From the NCBI GenBank assembly GCA_023630585.1, contig CM042552.1:17060269-17124268 (forward strand): a stretch of 64,000 nucleotides of DNA, read 5' to 3'. The notes under the pieces were generated by a model that did no database searches, had not been told where the DNA came from, and worked only from the letters and a program-made list of their open reading frames with translations. Made by a program: the position numbers and the translations under genes. Positions 1-11,364 of the stretch are shown piece after piece (the stretch's first letter is position 1; each line of letters opens with the position of its first letter). Source of the DNA: Cranoglanis bouderius (Eukaryota > Chordata > Actinopteri > Siluriformes > Cranoglanididae).

Positions 1-475
1 CGTTGCATAAGATCTCGATTACCCGCTCTAATCTTTAATAACAAACTTCGTGGGTTAATTCTTCCTGGCCAGAAGGATAAACTCACTCTTTAGAGTTCAT
101 AAATCTAAACTAGACTACAGTTTACAGACCACGTACATAGTCATAGTTAATTATAATCTGTTGTAGTTAATTATCTATATGTATATGTGCACCTACATGA
201 ATTCCCTTTCATGGCTGATGTATATTTATAACTGGTCACAACACACGTTGATTAGATATATAGATATATTTCATGCCAGTCGAGCTAATTCCTTATATAA
301 ATTGGAGAATACATTTAAACGTGTTAAACATCTTTTAATTTGTTACATGAATTGTAACTGGTGGAGAATATTTTTAAACGTTGCAGATTCATCCGAGTTA
401 CTACACATTCTGGTAGATAATGCGGGCCACGCTTTAAAACTCGTCTCCTTTAAAAAGGTGCGTTGAATCCAAGGT
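1..475 (+). mobile_element. LTR-A family fragment, downstream end of an LTR
   Basis: AT-rich sequence repeated at 25140-25640 (inverted), 33241-33745 (direct), 41398-41900 and 46845-47320 (both inverted). The longer copies end in TG/CA-type termini, so this is part of an LTR rather than a gene. This copy runs in from outside the window and stops at about 475, inside the LTR, where Rex1-like 3' sequence begins. The short ORFs here recur in every copy, in the LTR and not in any coding region, so I do not call them genes. Confidence 0.75.
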
Positions 476-1130
476 ACCGAAGCATTCGGGCCCTCACGAC
501 CAGTATGTGTAACAGCTTCTTCTCCCAAGCCATCAGACTCCTCAATACTCAGAGACTGGACAAACACACACACACACACACATACTGAATTGAACACCAT
601 ACCACTCCCCTTGCAATTTTTGCACAAATTTCATAACGGCCACCTTTACTTTTGCTGATAAACTTTAAACTAAATATTATGTTTAAATTCTTGTTACTAT
701 AAATATACTTTTACCTGGCTGCTACTGCAATAACTGCTATGTCCATATATGGTATAAGCTAATCTGCTGAATACTATGTCATAGTATGTTATGTTTAGAT
801 TCATAGCATCTTTTAATTATATTGTTATTCTTCTGCACTACTATTCATCTTTTTGCACTACCTGTATACTTGACACTTTCACACTAGAACTGTGTACTGG
901 TCGGCGCGACACTGTTACTTACTGTGCCCATTGTCCTGTTTTAGGAGTAACTGTACTGTTTTGTGTTGTTCTTTAGTTCTGTGTCGTCTCATGTGGTTTA
1001 GTGTGTTGTTTTATGTAGCACCATGGTCCTAGAGGAATGTTGTTTCGTTTCACTGTGTACTGTACCAGCTGTATATGGTTGAAATGACTATAAAAACTAA
1101 AAAACTATAAAACCACTTGAACTTGAAATC
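476..1130 (+). mobile_element. 3' end of a Rex1-like LINE
   Basis: The block at about 500-560 resembles the conserved end of the fish Rex1/CR1-group ORF (region around CAAGCCATCAGACTCCTCAA). It is followed by a CA stretch and a roughly 550-bp 3' UTR ending in a 'tatatggttgaaatgac' motif and A-rich sequence near 1100. This motif is known to me from fish LINE 3' ends. A 5' portion of the same LINE type lies at 24343-30757, but nothing shows that the two pieces are one copy. Confidence 0.6.
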
Positions 1131-1420
1131 TCACTTCATTAATCTCTCTATCAATGCCACACACTCTCTCCATCCATCTCTCTATAAAAAAGTATCTCTT
1201 CTCTGTCTCTCTCTCTCTCCATATACCAATCTACATGTATCACTCTCACACTTTCTGTCTTTCTACAAATAACACACTCTCTACTTGTGTCACTCTCTCA
1301 CTCCATCTGACTTAATACTTGTATCACTCTATTTGTCATCTAACATTCTACCAGTAACTGTCTGTCTTTCTGCCTGTTACCATTTCTTTCTTTCTGTCTT
1401 TTAACTTCAAACTGTCTTCA
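1131..1420. repeat. Pyrimidine-rich low-complexity tract
   Basis: Imperfect runs of ctctct, cactctc and ctgtctttct make up most of this stretch, with no exact unit. It follows the LINE 3' end directly. Confidence 0.7.
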
Positions 1421-2059
1421 AGCTTATGAAACAGTTTCAAACTTTCAGACTGGCTTTGCCAAGCCGACATCAAACTTTGTTGTGATGAACTTTACCTAGT
1501 TTATCTAGTTTTTCACTGCAATATCACATTAGTATTTTTTGTACAGATTAGAATAGTTTGTCTACTTCTATAAATGAACAAACAAGCTCTTGCTCAGGAG
1601 GAGGCCATTCTTTATTCAGCATACAGAGCTGTTCACAGTAGGAAGTTGTTGGCACCCCAGAAACAAATGACCTGCAATTTATCTGAGAAAAAGATGTGAC
1701 AACTTGGCACCAATGAAGTCTAATAATCTAGTGAGGAACCCAGGCTGACACAGGCCCTCTGATCCATATTAAAAATTAACTAATCAAAGACCTAATTACT
1801 CATGCAGCTTTTCAGGGAACAAATAAAGATATAGCTAATTCTGAAAATTTTTATGGAATCTAAAATGTGTGCAGTTGAATGTTAAATCGATCTCTGTATA
1901 TGGGCATATGGAGAAATAGACTGTTGTTACTTATTGGTTGATGCAATAACAAGAGTATGTAAACATGCTGGATATTTATTTAGGTCTAAAGTCAAGCCAT
2001 GCAAAAACATTCAACACAGACAAATTCCATTTTCTAGTGATCAGGCATCACACCACAGT
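1421..2059. other. No recognisable feature
   Basis: AT-rich sequence without a long ORF, clear repeat, or inverted termini that I can see. Confidence 0.5.
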
Positions 2060-2605
2060 TTACATACCCAATGTAAGCAAAACAGAAAGTAACCAAGGTT
2101 CCAAGAAGAGTGAAGATCCTCTTTGAACAAGAACCCATGCTCCTGAGTAAAGCCCCAGTTGAAGAAGGCTCTGAGTAAACAAGGTTCTGAGCAAAGATAT
2201 GAGTAAACAAGGTCCCTTGTGAGCAAGGTTTTTGAGTAAACAAGGCCCCTTGTAGGCACGGTTCAGAATAAACCATGCCATGCTTGACCAAGGATCAGAA
2301 AAATAGGCTAGGGTGAGCAACATTTTGAGAACACAAGGATCCAAGGAAGATTCTGAGAAACAAATCCCCAGTTGACCAAGGTTCTGAGTAACAAGGCCCA
2401 ATGTGAATAAGAATTTGAGTAACCAAGGCCCCAGGTGAAATGTTGAGAGTAAATAAAGTTTCATGTAAGCAAGGTTCGAATTAAATATAGGTGTGTGTGA
2501 GCAATTTTTCAATTAAAGAAGGCTGCATATGTGCAATGTTCCATGTAAACAAGGCCCTGGGTGAGCAATGTTCAGAGTAAACAAGGCCTAAATGTACCAA
2601 CACAG
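2060..2605. repeat. Degenerate minisatellite, unit about 32 bp
   Basis: The phrase 'gagtaaacaaggcccc..gtgagcaaggtt' recurs about every 32-33 bp with many substitutions, for roughly 16 units. The 150-residue minus-strand ORF here is an effect of the repeat and is not called as a gene. The same unit returns at 5439-5580. Confidence 0.8.
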
Positions 2606-2869
2606 CATCCTTCCCAGGATTTTGCAGCCACTACACTCAGTGAATACACTTATCAACTGTGGAGGGCTTTAAGAGGAGGATCAGTCATCAACTCTGCAGA
2701 TAGCTGGGTCTGCCTCAAAGAATGAGCAGCATCACTCTGTATGGGAACTGCAACAAACTAAGGCTGACCATGAGCAGTCTGAGTGAGTAATTCGTGGTCA
2801 CCCATGCAGTACAGGGAGTCAAGTGACCCAAAAGTCTTTCAGGCTGGCATCGAAGTGAAACTGGGAGAA

Positions 2870-3500
2870 AATGGAAGGCACAGGATGCAGTGGCGTCACA
2901 GCCAAGGCCAAGAGCTCTGGTGGGGACCGGGGCATCTTGCTGAGCATGGCTCAGTAGCTATATAACAACCTGCTATGACTGAGCCAGAGGACAAGGACAG
3001 GGCCCACTGTTCCAAGAAGAGGTGAGAACTGGTATTGAGAATCTGTGTCCAAGCCACATGGTGGTGATAAATCAACAAGGTGCATGGACAAGGTGGAAAC
3101 AGGCATTAGTTATCCTGGTCCAAGTTGTGGCAGGCTGAGCCTTTCCTCATCAAGTTCCTAATCCAGTCTGTCTATGATGTCCTACCAAGATGTTTGATGT
3201 CGATCCAACCTCTTCAGCTCGGGAAAGTTTGAATCACCAGCATGTCCTTTGTGCCTCAGAAGTGGAACACTGGAGGATATTCTCAGCTGCTGCCCCAAAG
3301 TGCTGGGTTAAGGTCACTACCACTGGCAGCATGCTGAAGGCAAATGCTGACATCATCCACAGCACTAGAGACCAATGCAAGTGCCTCCAATCAGAAAGGC
3401 AGGCAAATTCCTTTGTCAGAGCAGGAGAGAAGCACCAGCCCCAGCAGAAAGTAGCAGCAGGGCTCTTTGGAACAGCATGTAACCCAGTAGAAGAAGGGGT
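2870..3500 (+). pseudogene. C-terminal fragment of an endonuclease-type non-LTR retrotransposon
   Basis: Three frames together show a pattern common in fish retrotransposon polyproteins: 'GAWTRW' near 3080, then 'FLIKFLIQSVYDVLP' near 3140-3185, then a decayed zinc-knuckle-like stretch (C..C, H, C near 3250-3300), then 'IIHSTRDQCK' and 'FVRAGEKHQPQQKVAAGL' up to 3460. In related copies a PD-(D/E)XK-like nuclease follows, and the fragment at 52185-53060 retains that part. Frameshifts and stops separate the pieces, so it is dead. Assignment to the R2/NeSL-like group with a restriction-like endonuclease is inference from domain order; the family match is from memory. A host gene is unlikely. Confidence 0.6.
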
Positions 3501-4505
3501 TATTCAGTTCCCCAAAGCTTTCTGTAATTTAATTCAGTCTCTTTGAAAACAAAAACATTGCTTCTCAGTTAAAGAAAAAAATTGGGAATGCCTGAGTTAG
3601 CGACATGGAGATTAAAGCTGTCAATTGAACCAGGTAAACATGCTGAAAGCTGAGCTTTAACAGTGAGTATTTTACTGGAAGACAATAGAGATCCAGAAAC
3701 GAGTTACTGAAGATCTAGATAAACTAGTTCCTGAGTATTATTCTCTTGTGTTCTTGGTGAGTGAAAGATTTCAGTTGAGCTAGCAAATCCAGAGCGTTAA
3801 ACCATGAGTTAATTAGTTGGCATGACTCAGCAATTTCACCACTGTGATATTTAGCAGTATTTTCATGGTTAAAATAATATTACAGAGAGTGATGTTGTAA
3901 ATGTTTTAACTGTATAGATGTATGCATTACTTGTTCAAAGTAATTTATATCAATAAGCGTAGTTCTTTGTCTAAAACTAGTTGTATTTTTTGTGAGTTTT
4001 GCTCATGTTCTATTGTTAGAAGTATTGCACCCTACCTGGGTGCCTGTGTAACTCACTCACAAATAGAAAAATGGTTTTGTCTTTGTTAGTGTGGTAATAC
4101 TAAACTACTGTTTAAAAAAAAAAATAAAAAAAATAAAAAAACACTTAATAAAATCATTTTAGATGAGTTTATTCAGTTAAAAGACATGTTCTTTGGTGAC
4201 TAGATGAAACAATTAAGTAACTATTTTTGGTAGGAAAAAAAGGGAAAGAAGAATATTCTTAACTCTGATTTATATTATACCACACTGGGTCAGTGTTGTT
4301 AAATGGTAATGTTGTGATTATTTTTGGTTTATTGTAGCCACATACAGTTGATGAGGTGTAATAGCATTTCAGTCATGACAACTCTTAGAGTGATATGATC
4401 AGCTTTTATTGATAGGAGTGTAAGGAGTGTTTTTTTTTTATTGAATGGAGTGTAAGTAGGTATGGCCTTGGCGGACTAGATCTGCTACGGGGTGTATGTG
4501 TATGT
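3501..4505. other. AT-rich spacer
   Basis: No ORF or element recognised. It contains an A-rich run at 4112-4140 and a T-run near 4430. Confidence 0.5.
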
Positions 4506-4506
4506 A

Positions 4507-5003
4507 TGTAACACTTAAACTTAAGTTTAAACTTAAACACTTAAACACTTAACACATCTTTGTTAAAGATGAATGTGTTAATACTGACTGGATGCTTATC
4601 TATTATGTCCTAATGGTACATTCCAAGAGGGTGGGGCCTCCGTGTTATTAGCATGGCTCTGGCCCTCAGTGTTGAATTGTTAATATTCTTTTCTTTTCTT
4701 AAAGAAGTATTCTTTTGTGTTTTAGTTTTTTCTCAAAAATTTTGCACTTATTGTGGAGTTTTGGGACTATTTCTATCACCACAGACATTGTAAATAAACA
4801 CCCTTGTACCGGCATGCGATTGCAACTGAGCCATCATTTCCTGTTCACAGAGCGCATACCAACACGCCTCGTCACAAATGGTGGTGATCCCACTGCTGCC
4901 ACCACTTTGCCCCACCTTTTGGACTGTCCTATTAGGACATAAGAAATAAGTATCCGGTAAGTATTAACACATTAATCTTTAACAAAGACAATGGTGTGTT
5001 ACA
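4507..5003. mobile_element. Inverted-repeat element enclosing an LTR/primer-site fragment
   Basis: Left arm (about 4550-4615) and right arm (about 4930-5003) are near-perfect inverted copies. Both contain 'TTTGTTAAAGAT.AATGTG' and end inwards at 'TATGTCCTAAT'; the outer ends read TGTAACAC and GTGTTACA. The left arm also carries a run of TTAAAC-type repeats. The interior has an AATAAA-like signal and then TCACAAA followed by TGGTGGTGATCCCACTGC at 4879-4896, which looks like an LTR end and primer-binding site. No transposase is present, so it is either a MITE that captured LTR sequence or an LTR element with unusual long inverted ends. Confidence 0.55.
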
Positions 5004-5149
5004 TTTATACACATGCACATTCATATTTAGTATATATTTAGTATATTTTATTTTAAATATATGTAAATAATAAGCTTATTTACAATATCTTTCCACAGGA
5101 CCCAGAAACATTTATTTTTACCTCCCTTAGACACAAACACTTAGGCCAG

Positions 5150-5430
5150 TCCAGCTGCCAGCATGGGGAAACTCGGCACACTGGCCTCTTTCAGCAGGAT
5201 AATGTGCCCTGCCACACTTAAAAATTGTTCAGGAACGGTTTGAGGAACATGAAGGATCAAGGGTTCAAACTGTTGACTTGGCCTCCAAATACCCCAGATC
5301 TCAATCTGAATGAGATGCTGCTAACATCTTGGTGCCAGATAAAATAGTACACCATAAGAGGTCTTGTGGAGTCCATGGCTTGATGGCTCAGAGCTGTTTT
5401 GGCAACATAAGGGGGACCGACCCATATATA
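5150..5430 (+). pseudogene. Tc1-like transposase C-terminal fragment
   Basis: Reads as the end of a Tc1/mariner DDE transposase: 'FQQDNVPCHT' (second catalytic Asp), 'WPPNTPDLN', 'TSWCQI' and 'RGLVESM', ending 'GGPTHI' where related proteins have a GGPTQY-type tail. Stop codons interrupt it, and a deletion removes the region of the catalytic Glu. No inverted terminal repeat is visible, so it is a fragment. It differs in sequence from the other Tc1 families in the window. Confidence 0.75.
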
Positions 5431-5438
5431 TAACATGC

Positions 5439-5580
5439 GTAACCAAGGCCCTGGGTAAGCAAGGTCAAATGATAAACAAGGCCCTGATTAAGCAAAGTAA
5501 AGTGGGAGTACAGGCCTGGGCAAGCAAGGTGCCAGGTGGATGCCAAATAATTATGGCCTTACGTAAGCAAGATGCTTAGT
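5439..5580. repeat. Second patch of the 32-bp minisatellite
   Basis: Units of 'aaccaaggccctgggtaagcaaggt' type match the array at 2060-2605 in the same orientation. The two patches are about 2.8 kb apart. Confidence 0.7.
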
Positions 5581-6384
5581 GAAAGCTCACATGTTGAATG
5601 AACTTGTACTCTGTACTCTGGGTAGTGATAATTCCACCCCTACTTTCAGTGTGGGATTAATATCTCTGGTACATTGCACTGTACACTTTAACACTGCATG
5701 GATACAAATCCTACCATGATAAACTGTCTCATATAATGAATAACTAACATACTTAATGAATTCTTTAGGTGATTACTGGACACATACCATAGTGGATTAA
5801 GCAGAGTGTTTAGTTTAAATCCCACTATGCTGATTCTGCATGCTACCACACCCTGCAGCTCTGAATATGATACAGTAATATGGAATATTTCTACATGTGG
5901 AAATATTTAATGGTTGCTATAGAAACTGTCACAAGAATCAAATGCACACAAACACGTGCACACACACACGCGCGCACACAGACAGAGCTCAAGACAAATT
6001 GCTTGCTGCAATAATGTCATGACCATGGTCTACCATAACTCTACCCGTAAGTCTGTCCGTCTGTTTGTCTGTAACACTGTGTTTTGCAGTGGAGTGTAAA
6101 AGCAGTGCAGTCATTTTGTCCTTCAATTAAAAGTTTCTGAAAAACTTTAAAATCTCTGTTGGTCTCCCTCTTTGCTCATTATGTTGTTGGAAGAAAGAAA
6201 CCAGACATGGTCGAAAAAACTAATGCCACTAATACAGCTGGAATAGAGCCACATTTTCTTACCCTGCACTCCAGCGCACACTTGTTGACTTTCCCTTATG
6301 ACATACGAGTGTGTATCACTGATGATACATGGTATGATTGGCCACTTGGCCAAGTTATGATACCAATCATGGTATGATTGGCCC
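5581..6384. other. Spacer with short CA-rich tract
   Basis: No gene recognised. An imperfect CA/CG tract lies at about 5942-5982. A short duplicated motif, 'atggtatgattggcc', occurs at about 6330 and 6370. Confidence 0.5.
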
Positions 6385-6515
6385 TAGCATCGCCAAGCTG
6401 CCAGTACTATGTCCTTGAGTAAGGCACTGAACCCTCAACTGCTCAGTTGTAGAAATGAGATAATTGTAAGTCACTATGGATAAGGGCATTTGCCAAATGC
6501 CATAAATGTAAATGC
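6385..6515 (+). mobile_element. SINE / LINE-tail fragment, teleost type
   Basis: Contains 'tgtccttgagtaaggcactgaaccc' followed by 'gtcactatggataagggcatttgccaaatgcc', a block known from widespread fish SINEs and L2-type tails. The boundaries and the tRNA-related head are not clear. Confidence 0.6.
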
Positions 6516-6615
6516 AAAAGGAGGACTAAATATGTATTGGGGTGTTTAAAAAGCACATACTGTATTTGTATGATGGCCAGGTGTCCACAAACCATTGGCC
6601 ATATAGTGTATTTAT

Positions 6616-7690
6616 ACAGTTGCAATTGAAATGATTCAACCCCCATTGCAAATCAGGTTTATTGTCAAAATTTACAGACTTTCATCTGTTTGCAATTAAC
6701 AAATCAAACAAAAGCAACTGAAATAGTTCAACACAATGAATGCTTCAAGTGGTTTCCCCAAATTCAACTGAAAATGCTTATAACGACTTCTCCAGCTTCA
6801 AAATTATTCAACCCCTTCATGGCAAGCATCTTTAGTACTTAGTAGAGCACCATTTTTTTGTTATGACCTGCTTCAAACAAGATGCATAGCCAGACACCAG
6901 CTTCTGGGAGCGTTCCTGAGGAATCTTAGCCCATTCCTCATGAGCAATGGCCTCCAGTTCAGTAATATTCTTGGGTTTGCATGCTGTAACCACCTTCTTC
7001 AAATCCTATCAGAGATTTTCTATGGGGTTCAAGTCAGGTGATCATTGTCCTGTTGGAAGTTCCAATGACGCCCAAGCTTCAGCTTCCTCACAAATGGCAT
7101 GACGTTTTCTCCTAGGATTTCCTGATACTTCATTGAATCCATCTTGCCTTCCACACGCTGCAGGTTTCCAGTGCCAGAGGATGCAAAGCAGCCCCAGAGC
7201 ATCACTGAGCCACCACCATGCTTGACTCTGGACAGAGTGTTCTTTCTTCATTCTTCTTTCTACAGACAAACCGCTGATCCATTGTGCCAAGAAGTTCCAG
7301 TTTTGTTTCATCGCGCCACAGAAAGAATCCCAAAACTTCTGTGGCTTACTTATTTGATTTTGAGCTGACTTTTCTTGTGCTTTTAGGTCAGTAGTGGTGT
7401 ACGTCTTGGAGTTCTGATATGGAAACCTTCTGCATTTAGTACGTGCCATACTGTGCTCACTGAAACCTCAGTGCCAAGTCTTGCTGCAGGTCTTTTGCAG
7501 TCACTTGAGGGTTTTTCACAACCTACCTTCTCAGAAATCTGGTTGCAGCTGTTGATAGCTTACTTTTTCTGCACCGTCCAGGTGTTTCATGTATTTTCTG
7601 CCCCTAGCCAGTTCAAGTATTTCATGTGTTCCAGCTCAAACACACCTGGTGCAACTAATAAAGCCCTTGATTCATTAGTTGCACCAGGTG
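6616..7690 (-). mobile_element. Half Tc1-like transposon (family 1), 3' half
   Basis: The left end is a Tc1-type terminus after TA (6614-6615), beginning CAGTTGCAATTGAAATGATT. The transposase is on the minus strand with frameshifts. About 7450 down to 7042 shows 'KPQKFWDS', 'ERRMKKEHSVQS' and 'AWWWLSDALGLLC' (frame-shifted WGCF region), and the tryptophan-rich C-terminal part lies below 7040. The 5' terminal repeat is missing, and sequence after about 7690 is DIRS-related. The copy at 17835-18608 is the same family in opposite orientation and keeps the other half. Confidence 0.8.
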
Positions 7691-7741
7691 TGGTTGCTGT
7701 AGCCAACAGAAATGCACCATTGGGTGTGGTTGCTCTAGCCC

Positions 7742-8770
7742 ACCCGTGGCCAAACATCCTTTACTCATTTCCTCTTCTAAGCTTAATCTCCCCCACTCTA
7801 GCAAGAGTGAAGGAGCAAGGCTTGTCATTAACACTGATAGCCCCATGTTGACCATCCAAACTTTGGGTAGCGTAGATAGTTCAACTGTTGTCAGGCTGGC
7901 TGTGTCCCCTCCCTCCTCAGAAGGAGCTCCTGTTTCAGGCCCAGGAGGTCAGGAATTTACTCACCCAGACAGGATGGCTCTCTGGGCTTGGCCCATGAGA
8001 GGTGGAATTTGAGAGCAAAGGGTCTGCCTCCATCGGTCATAGACACTATGCAGAATGCCAGTGCCTCTTCACTCACTTTATAGTAATAAATGGCGGATCT
8101 TTAAGGAGTACTGCAGGCTAAGAAATATTGTCCCTTTTCAGTGCGCAGGGAAGGACATTCTCTGCTTTTTCCAGGATCTGCTAGACAAAGGAAAGGCTTG
8201 ACAAACTTGCAGGCCAACACCCTTTAATAAGCCACTTTATGAAAGGGGCACGCCGCAAGTGGCCGGTGTCCAAAGAGTTGGCCCCTTTGTGGGATTTGTC
8301 TATTGTTTTAGAAGCCCTTTCTCACCACCCCTTTAAGCCTTTAGAAGGGGTAGGGTTGAAGCTTCTCTGTTTCAAATTGGTGCTGCTTGTAGCACTGGTG
8401 ACAGCCAAATGCATGAGTGATTTACAAGCCTGTCTTGTTTACAATTTGCCCCAGTGCTCACTAAAGTTTCTTTTTGCCCTAACCCGGCCTTTATACCTAA
8501 AGTGGTGGACCCGCCATATAGGTGGTCGATTACAGAATTAGAAGCTTTCCATCTCCCTACGTTCAGAGATTGAATTCATTATGTCCTGTGCACTTCCTGT
8601 GTGTATGTATGTGGATAGGACAGCAGGTTTCAGAAATCATGACCAGCTGTTTGTGTCCTGGGCCACTCCTCACAAAGGGACGCCAATATCTCATCAGTGG
8701 CAGTCCCACTAGATTATAAAAGCAATATCTCTAGCATACAAATGCAGGGGTTCTCAATCACCAGTGGGCT
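7742..8770 (+). pseudogene. DIRS-like retrotransposon: tyrosine recombinase fragment
   Basis: The plus strand reads 'MALWAWPMRGG' near 7975, then 'YSNKWRIFKEYC' (about 8080), 'FFQDLLDKGKA' (8165), 'WDLSIVLEALSHHPF' (8295-8335), 'VLLVALVTAKCMSDLQA' (8395), 'RPLYLKWW', 'LEAFHLP', 'LNSLCPV', and 'DQLFVSWATPHKG' altered by frameshift (8640-8690). This is the order in the tyrosine recombinase of DIRS1-type elements, where SAKR(V)SDL carries a catalytic Arg. Here that position reads Cys (AKCMSDL), a likely inactivating change. At least three frameshifts or stops are present. The Tc1 half-element at 6616-7690 abuts it. Confidence 0.75.
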
Positions 8771-9091
8771 CAAAAGCCCTCTCCACAAGGGGTATGACTA
8801 CATCATGGGCCCTACTTATAGGAGTTTCTGTTCAAGATTTTGACATGTGATAGGAAGGCATTTTTTTGTTTCCTGTTCAGAAGAAGAAAGGTAATTGGTG
8901 CGTGGTGCTTTAAATCGGGACAAGGCCGAGACTCCGCCAGACAGACTGGAACAGTGTCACTGCAGGAGAAGCACTTAGGGTGAGAGACATAGAGAGAGAG
9001 AAAGAGAGAATGTGTTATTTATTGGAGTGTCCAACAGAGAAACCTAGCCAAAGCTGTAATATTGAATTGTGTAGCACACACACTTACACAC

Positions 9092-9144
<53 letters not shown>

Positions 9145-9424
9145 CTCCCCAACAGATGTAAAACCTTGCTAATCTTCTTAAGACGATTTTCCATACCAAC
9201 ATGGATTAATGTGATTTTTTTTAAAGCATAGCACATGAACATGTGGTGTTCAGCAGCAACAAAAGGAAAATATAAATAGAGAAATATATAAAAGTCTTAA
9301 GTTGGGTTCCTTGGTGGCTCTTTATGAATCCTTACAGTGGTATAACAGGCTGCTGGGATAAAGTGAGGATTGGGAATGGGGATTTTTAGGATTAGCCATG
9401 AATAGTTAACTACACTGCTCTAGT
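8771..9424. other. Spacer containing a GA microsatellite
   Basis: The only clear feature is the (GA)n tract at 9095-9140, about 23 units, with short GAGA runs at 8990-9008. No gene is recognised; the 83-residue ORF reads through the GA tract. Confidence 0.6.
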
Positions 9425-9835
9425 GTAGACTTAAGGTAACTTTACCTTTCTGCGAGGATTCTAAGTCATTAACCACTGACACTAACTAGCTTGCTAACAT
9501 AAGGTAAATTGACAGGACTTTTGTGAGGATTGTAAGTCATATTCATAAATTGTCATAATTATCACTGCTAGTGCTAGCCATCCAACATGACAGGATTAAT
9601 TGACAGGATTAATTAATTTAAGACATATTTATAAATTATAATCTTTACTGCTAATGCTAGTCAGTAAATGAATATAAGCAAACTTGACAGGATAACTCAT
9701 TCATCAATGTTCTCAATTTTCATTACTGATGCTAGTCAGCACACTAACATGAGGTAACTTCTCAGGCTTTCTGAATAGATTTTAAAGTCATTATCATAAT
9801 TGTTCATAATCTTTACCACTACCTAGCATTAACTA
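9425..9835. repeat. Tandem array, unit about 80-100 bp
   Basis: The phrase 'acaggatttttgtgaggatt..aagtcatattcataattgttcataat.tttactgctaatgctag' recurs with starts near 9509, 9587, 9684 and 9767. The units are degenerate. Related units reappear at 13320-13630 and 14985-15115 beyond Tc1 insertions. Confidence 0.7.
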
Positions 9836-9839
9836 ACCA

Positions 9840-10160
9840 AGCCAATCGGTTATTTCATGGTGGGGCCAATGTAGGCATGATATGGGCTGGAGTTATAGGC
9901 TCCAAATGGGTTTGTCCATGGGTTCCACGTCGGCCGTATCTGAATTAGCACATATGCATCTCATGTGGAATCTGACTAGATTCCTAGATTGACTAGATTA
10001 GTTGGGGCCCAACTGGGCAACACGAATAAGACCCATATTGGTCCCTTTTTATGGAGCCCATGTGGGATATACCAAGGTCCAGTATGGGTTTATTCTTGGG
10101 TAATGGATTGGCCCCTCGTAGTGCATATATGTGTGGGTCCTGATGAGGTTTTTTTGAGGC
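9840..10160. repeat. Degenerate GGCC/TATGGG-rich repeat
   Basis: 'tatgggct', 'ggggccaa' and 'cccatattgg' variants are spaced 20-35 bp apart. A similar composition appears at 20457-20700. No element ends are recognised. Confidence 0.4.
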
Positions 10161-10379
10161 ATCCCATCTGGACAGTAGAATTATTCTGTTTATACTCAGT
10201 TCTAATTTACTTGTGATTTTTTTTTACATTCTCGTGCTATCCCAAATAAAATATAACAAAAAAATTTGACTGATTAAATCATAAAAGCAGCATAAGGATG
10301 TCAGTTTGTTAAAGGTCAGTTTTCAGAATGAATAATCCACTGTTCATTCGTCTATAACATCCTGAAACATAAACATAAA

Positions 10380-10762
10380 AATCATCAAATACAAAAAGCT
10401 GATGATCAGAAAGTCAGCAGTGTAATGCGAAGTGAACCACACCGAGACAACAGGGTAATACTACAACAACTGGTAATGCAGGTAATGTGAATTGTAAACT
10501 TACGTAACCTTAAAAAAAAAAAAAAAAAAAGTAAATTATTTTACTCCAATAGTTAAGTCAAATTCTTTAAGAACAGTTCAATACAATGATTTGATGATCG
10601 GAAACTAATTTGATGATCGGATGCTCTTCTAAACGAACCACACTGACACAATGTAGAAACACAATAACAACAATGGAAATGCAGCTACCGAGTTAAACTT
10701 ACAGCCTAATATTAAAATATCTGTACTCCAAAAAAAAAAAAAAAAAAACAGGCCCCAGGAAA
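10380..10762. repeat. Two-copy direct repeat with A-runs
   Basis: 'tgatgatc.ga...gaaccacac.gacacaa' followed by 'caa.tggtaatgcag' and an A-run occurs at about 10400-10530 and again at about 10600-10750. The two A-runs are at 10513-10530 and 10731-10748. The source is unknown. Confidence 0.55.
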
Positions 10763-11362
10763 GCCTTTTCTGCATCTTTCTGGCTCACATCTTTTGTTAA
10801 TGCATTCTTCTTCAGTCCCATGTAAAAGCAAAGGTTTACAAATACAGTAATCTGAAATGTCCAGCTGCATATTTGTTAACATTGACTGCTGTCTTTACCA
10901 TGTTAAAATGAAATAACATAAATAAGCCAATTATTATCAGCAAACTGTTGTTTTACACAGTGGTGGAAATGACCTAGATACCCTCGGGGTACACTAGTTG
11001 GGGAGTTTTTTCCAGGGGAGGGGAAAAATATAATAACATTACACTTATTTCATGTCTCTACAAACAATATGCTTTCTTGAGTATCACGACAAGCACATGA
11101 AAGGTCAATGAACAACATTCATGAATTATGTGTGGCACAAGACAAACACCGTTCATTCATCCTTATTTCCATGAAGACCCTCTGCCCTCTCACTCCTAGC
11201 TTTTTTACCAGGTAGTCCAAAGTAATTTAATATAGTTTTTTTTTTTTTTTTCATCCTGCCCAACTGACTCTCTCCCCTTCAAACTCTTCTATCTCTTTCT
11301 TGCCTAATAAATGTGGTACAGTAAAAGCCCATAGTGACTTGAGAATCTGCATAAATGACAGC
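10763..11362. other. Spacer without recognisable feature
   Basis: AT-rich sequence with a T-run near 11240-11253. No gene or element is seen. Confidence 0.45.
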
Positions 11363-11364
11363 TA

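Noticed and set aside
1..475. 95-residue ORF repeated in several places (for example near 179-466 and 47136-46909)
   Set aside because: It recurs because it lies in the LTR-A repeat. Copies differ by stops and frameshifts and it shows no domain, so I treat it as LTR sequence.
2060..2512. 150-residue minus-strand ORF
   Set aside because: It follows the 32-bp minisatellite and repeats with it; no independent evidence of coding.
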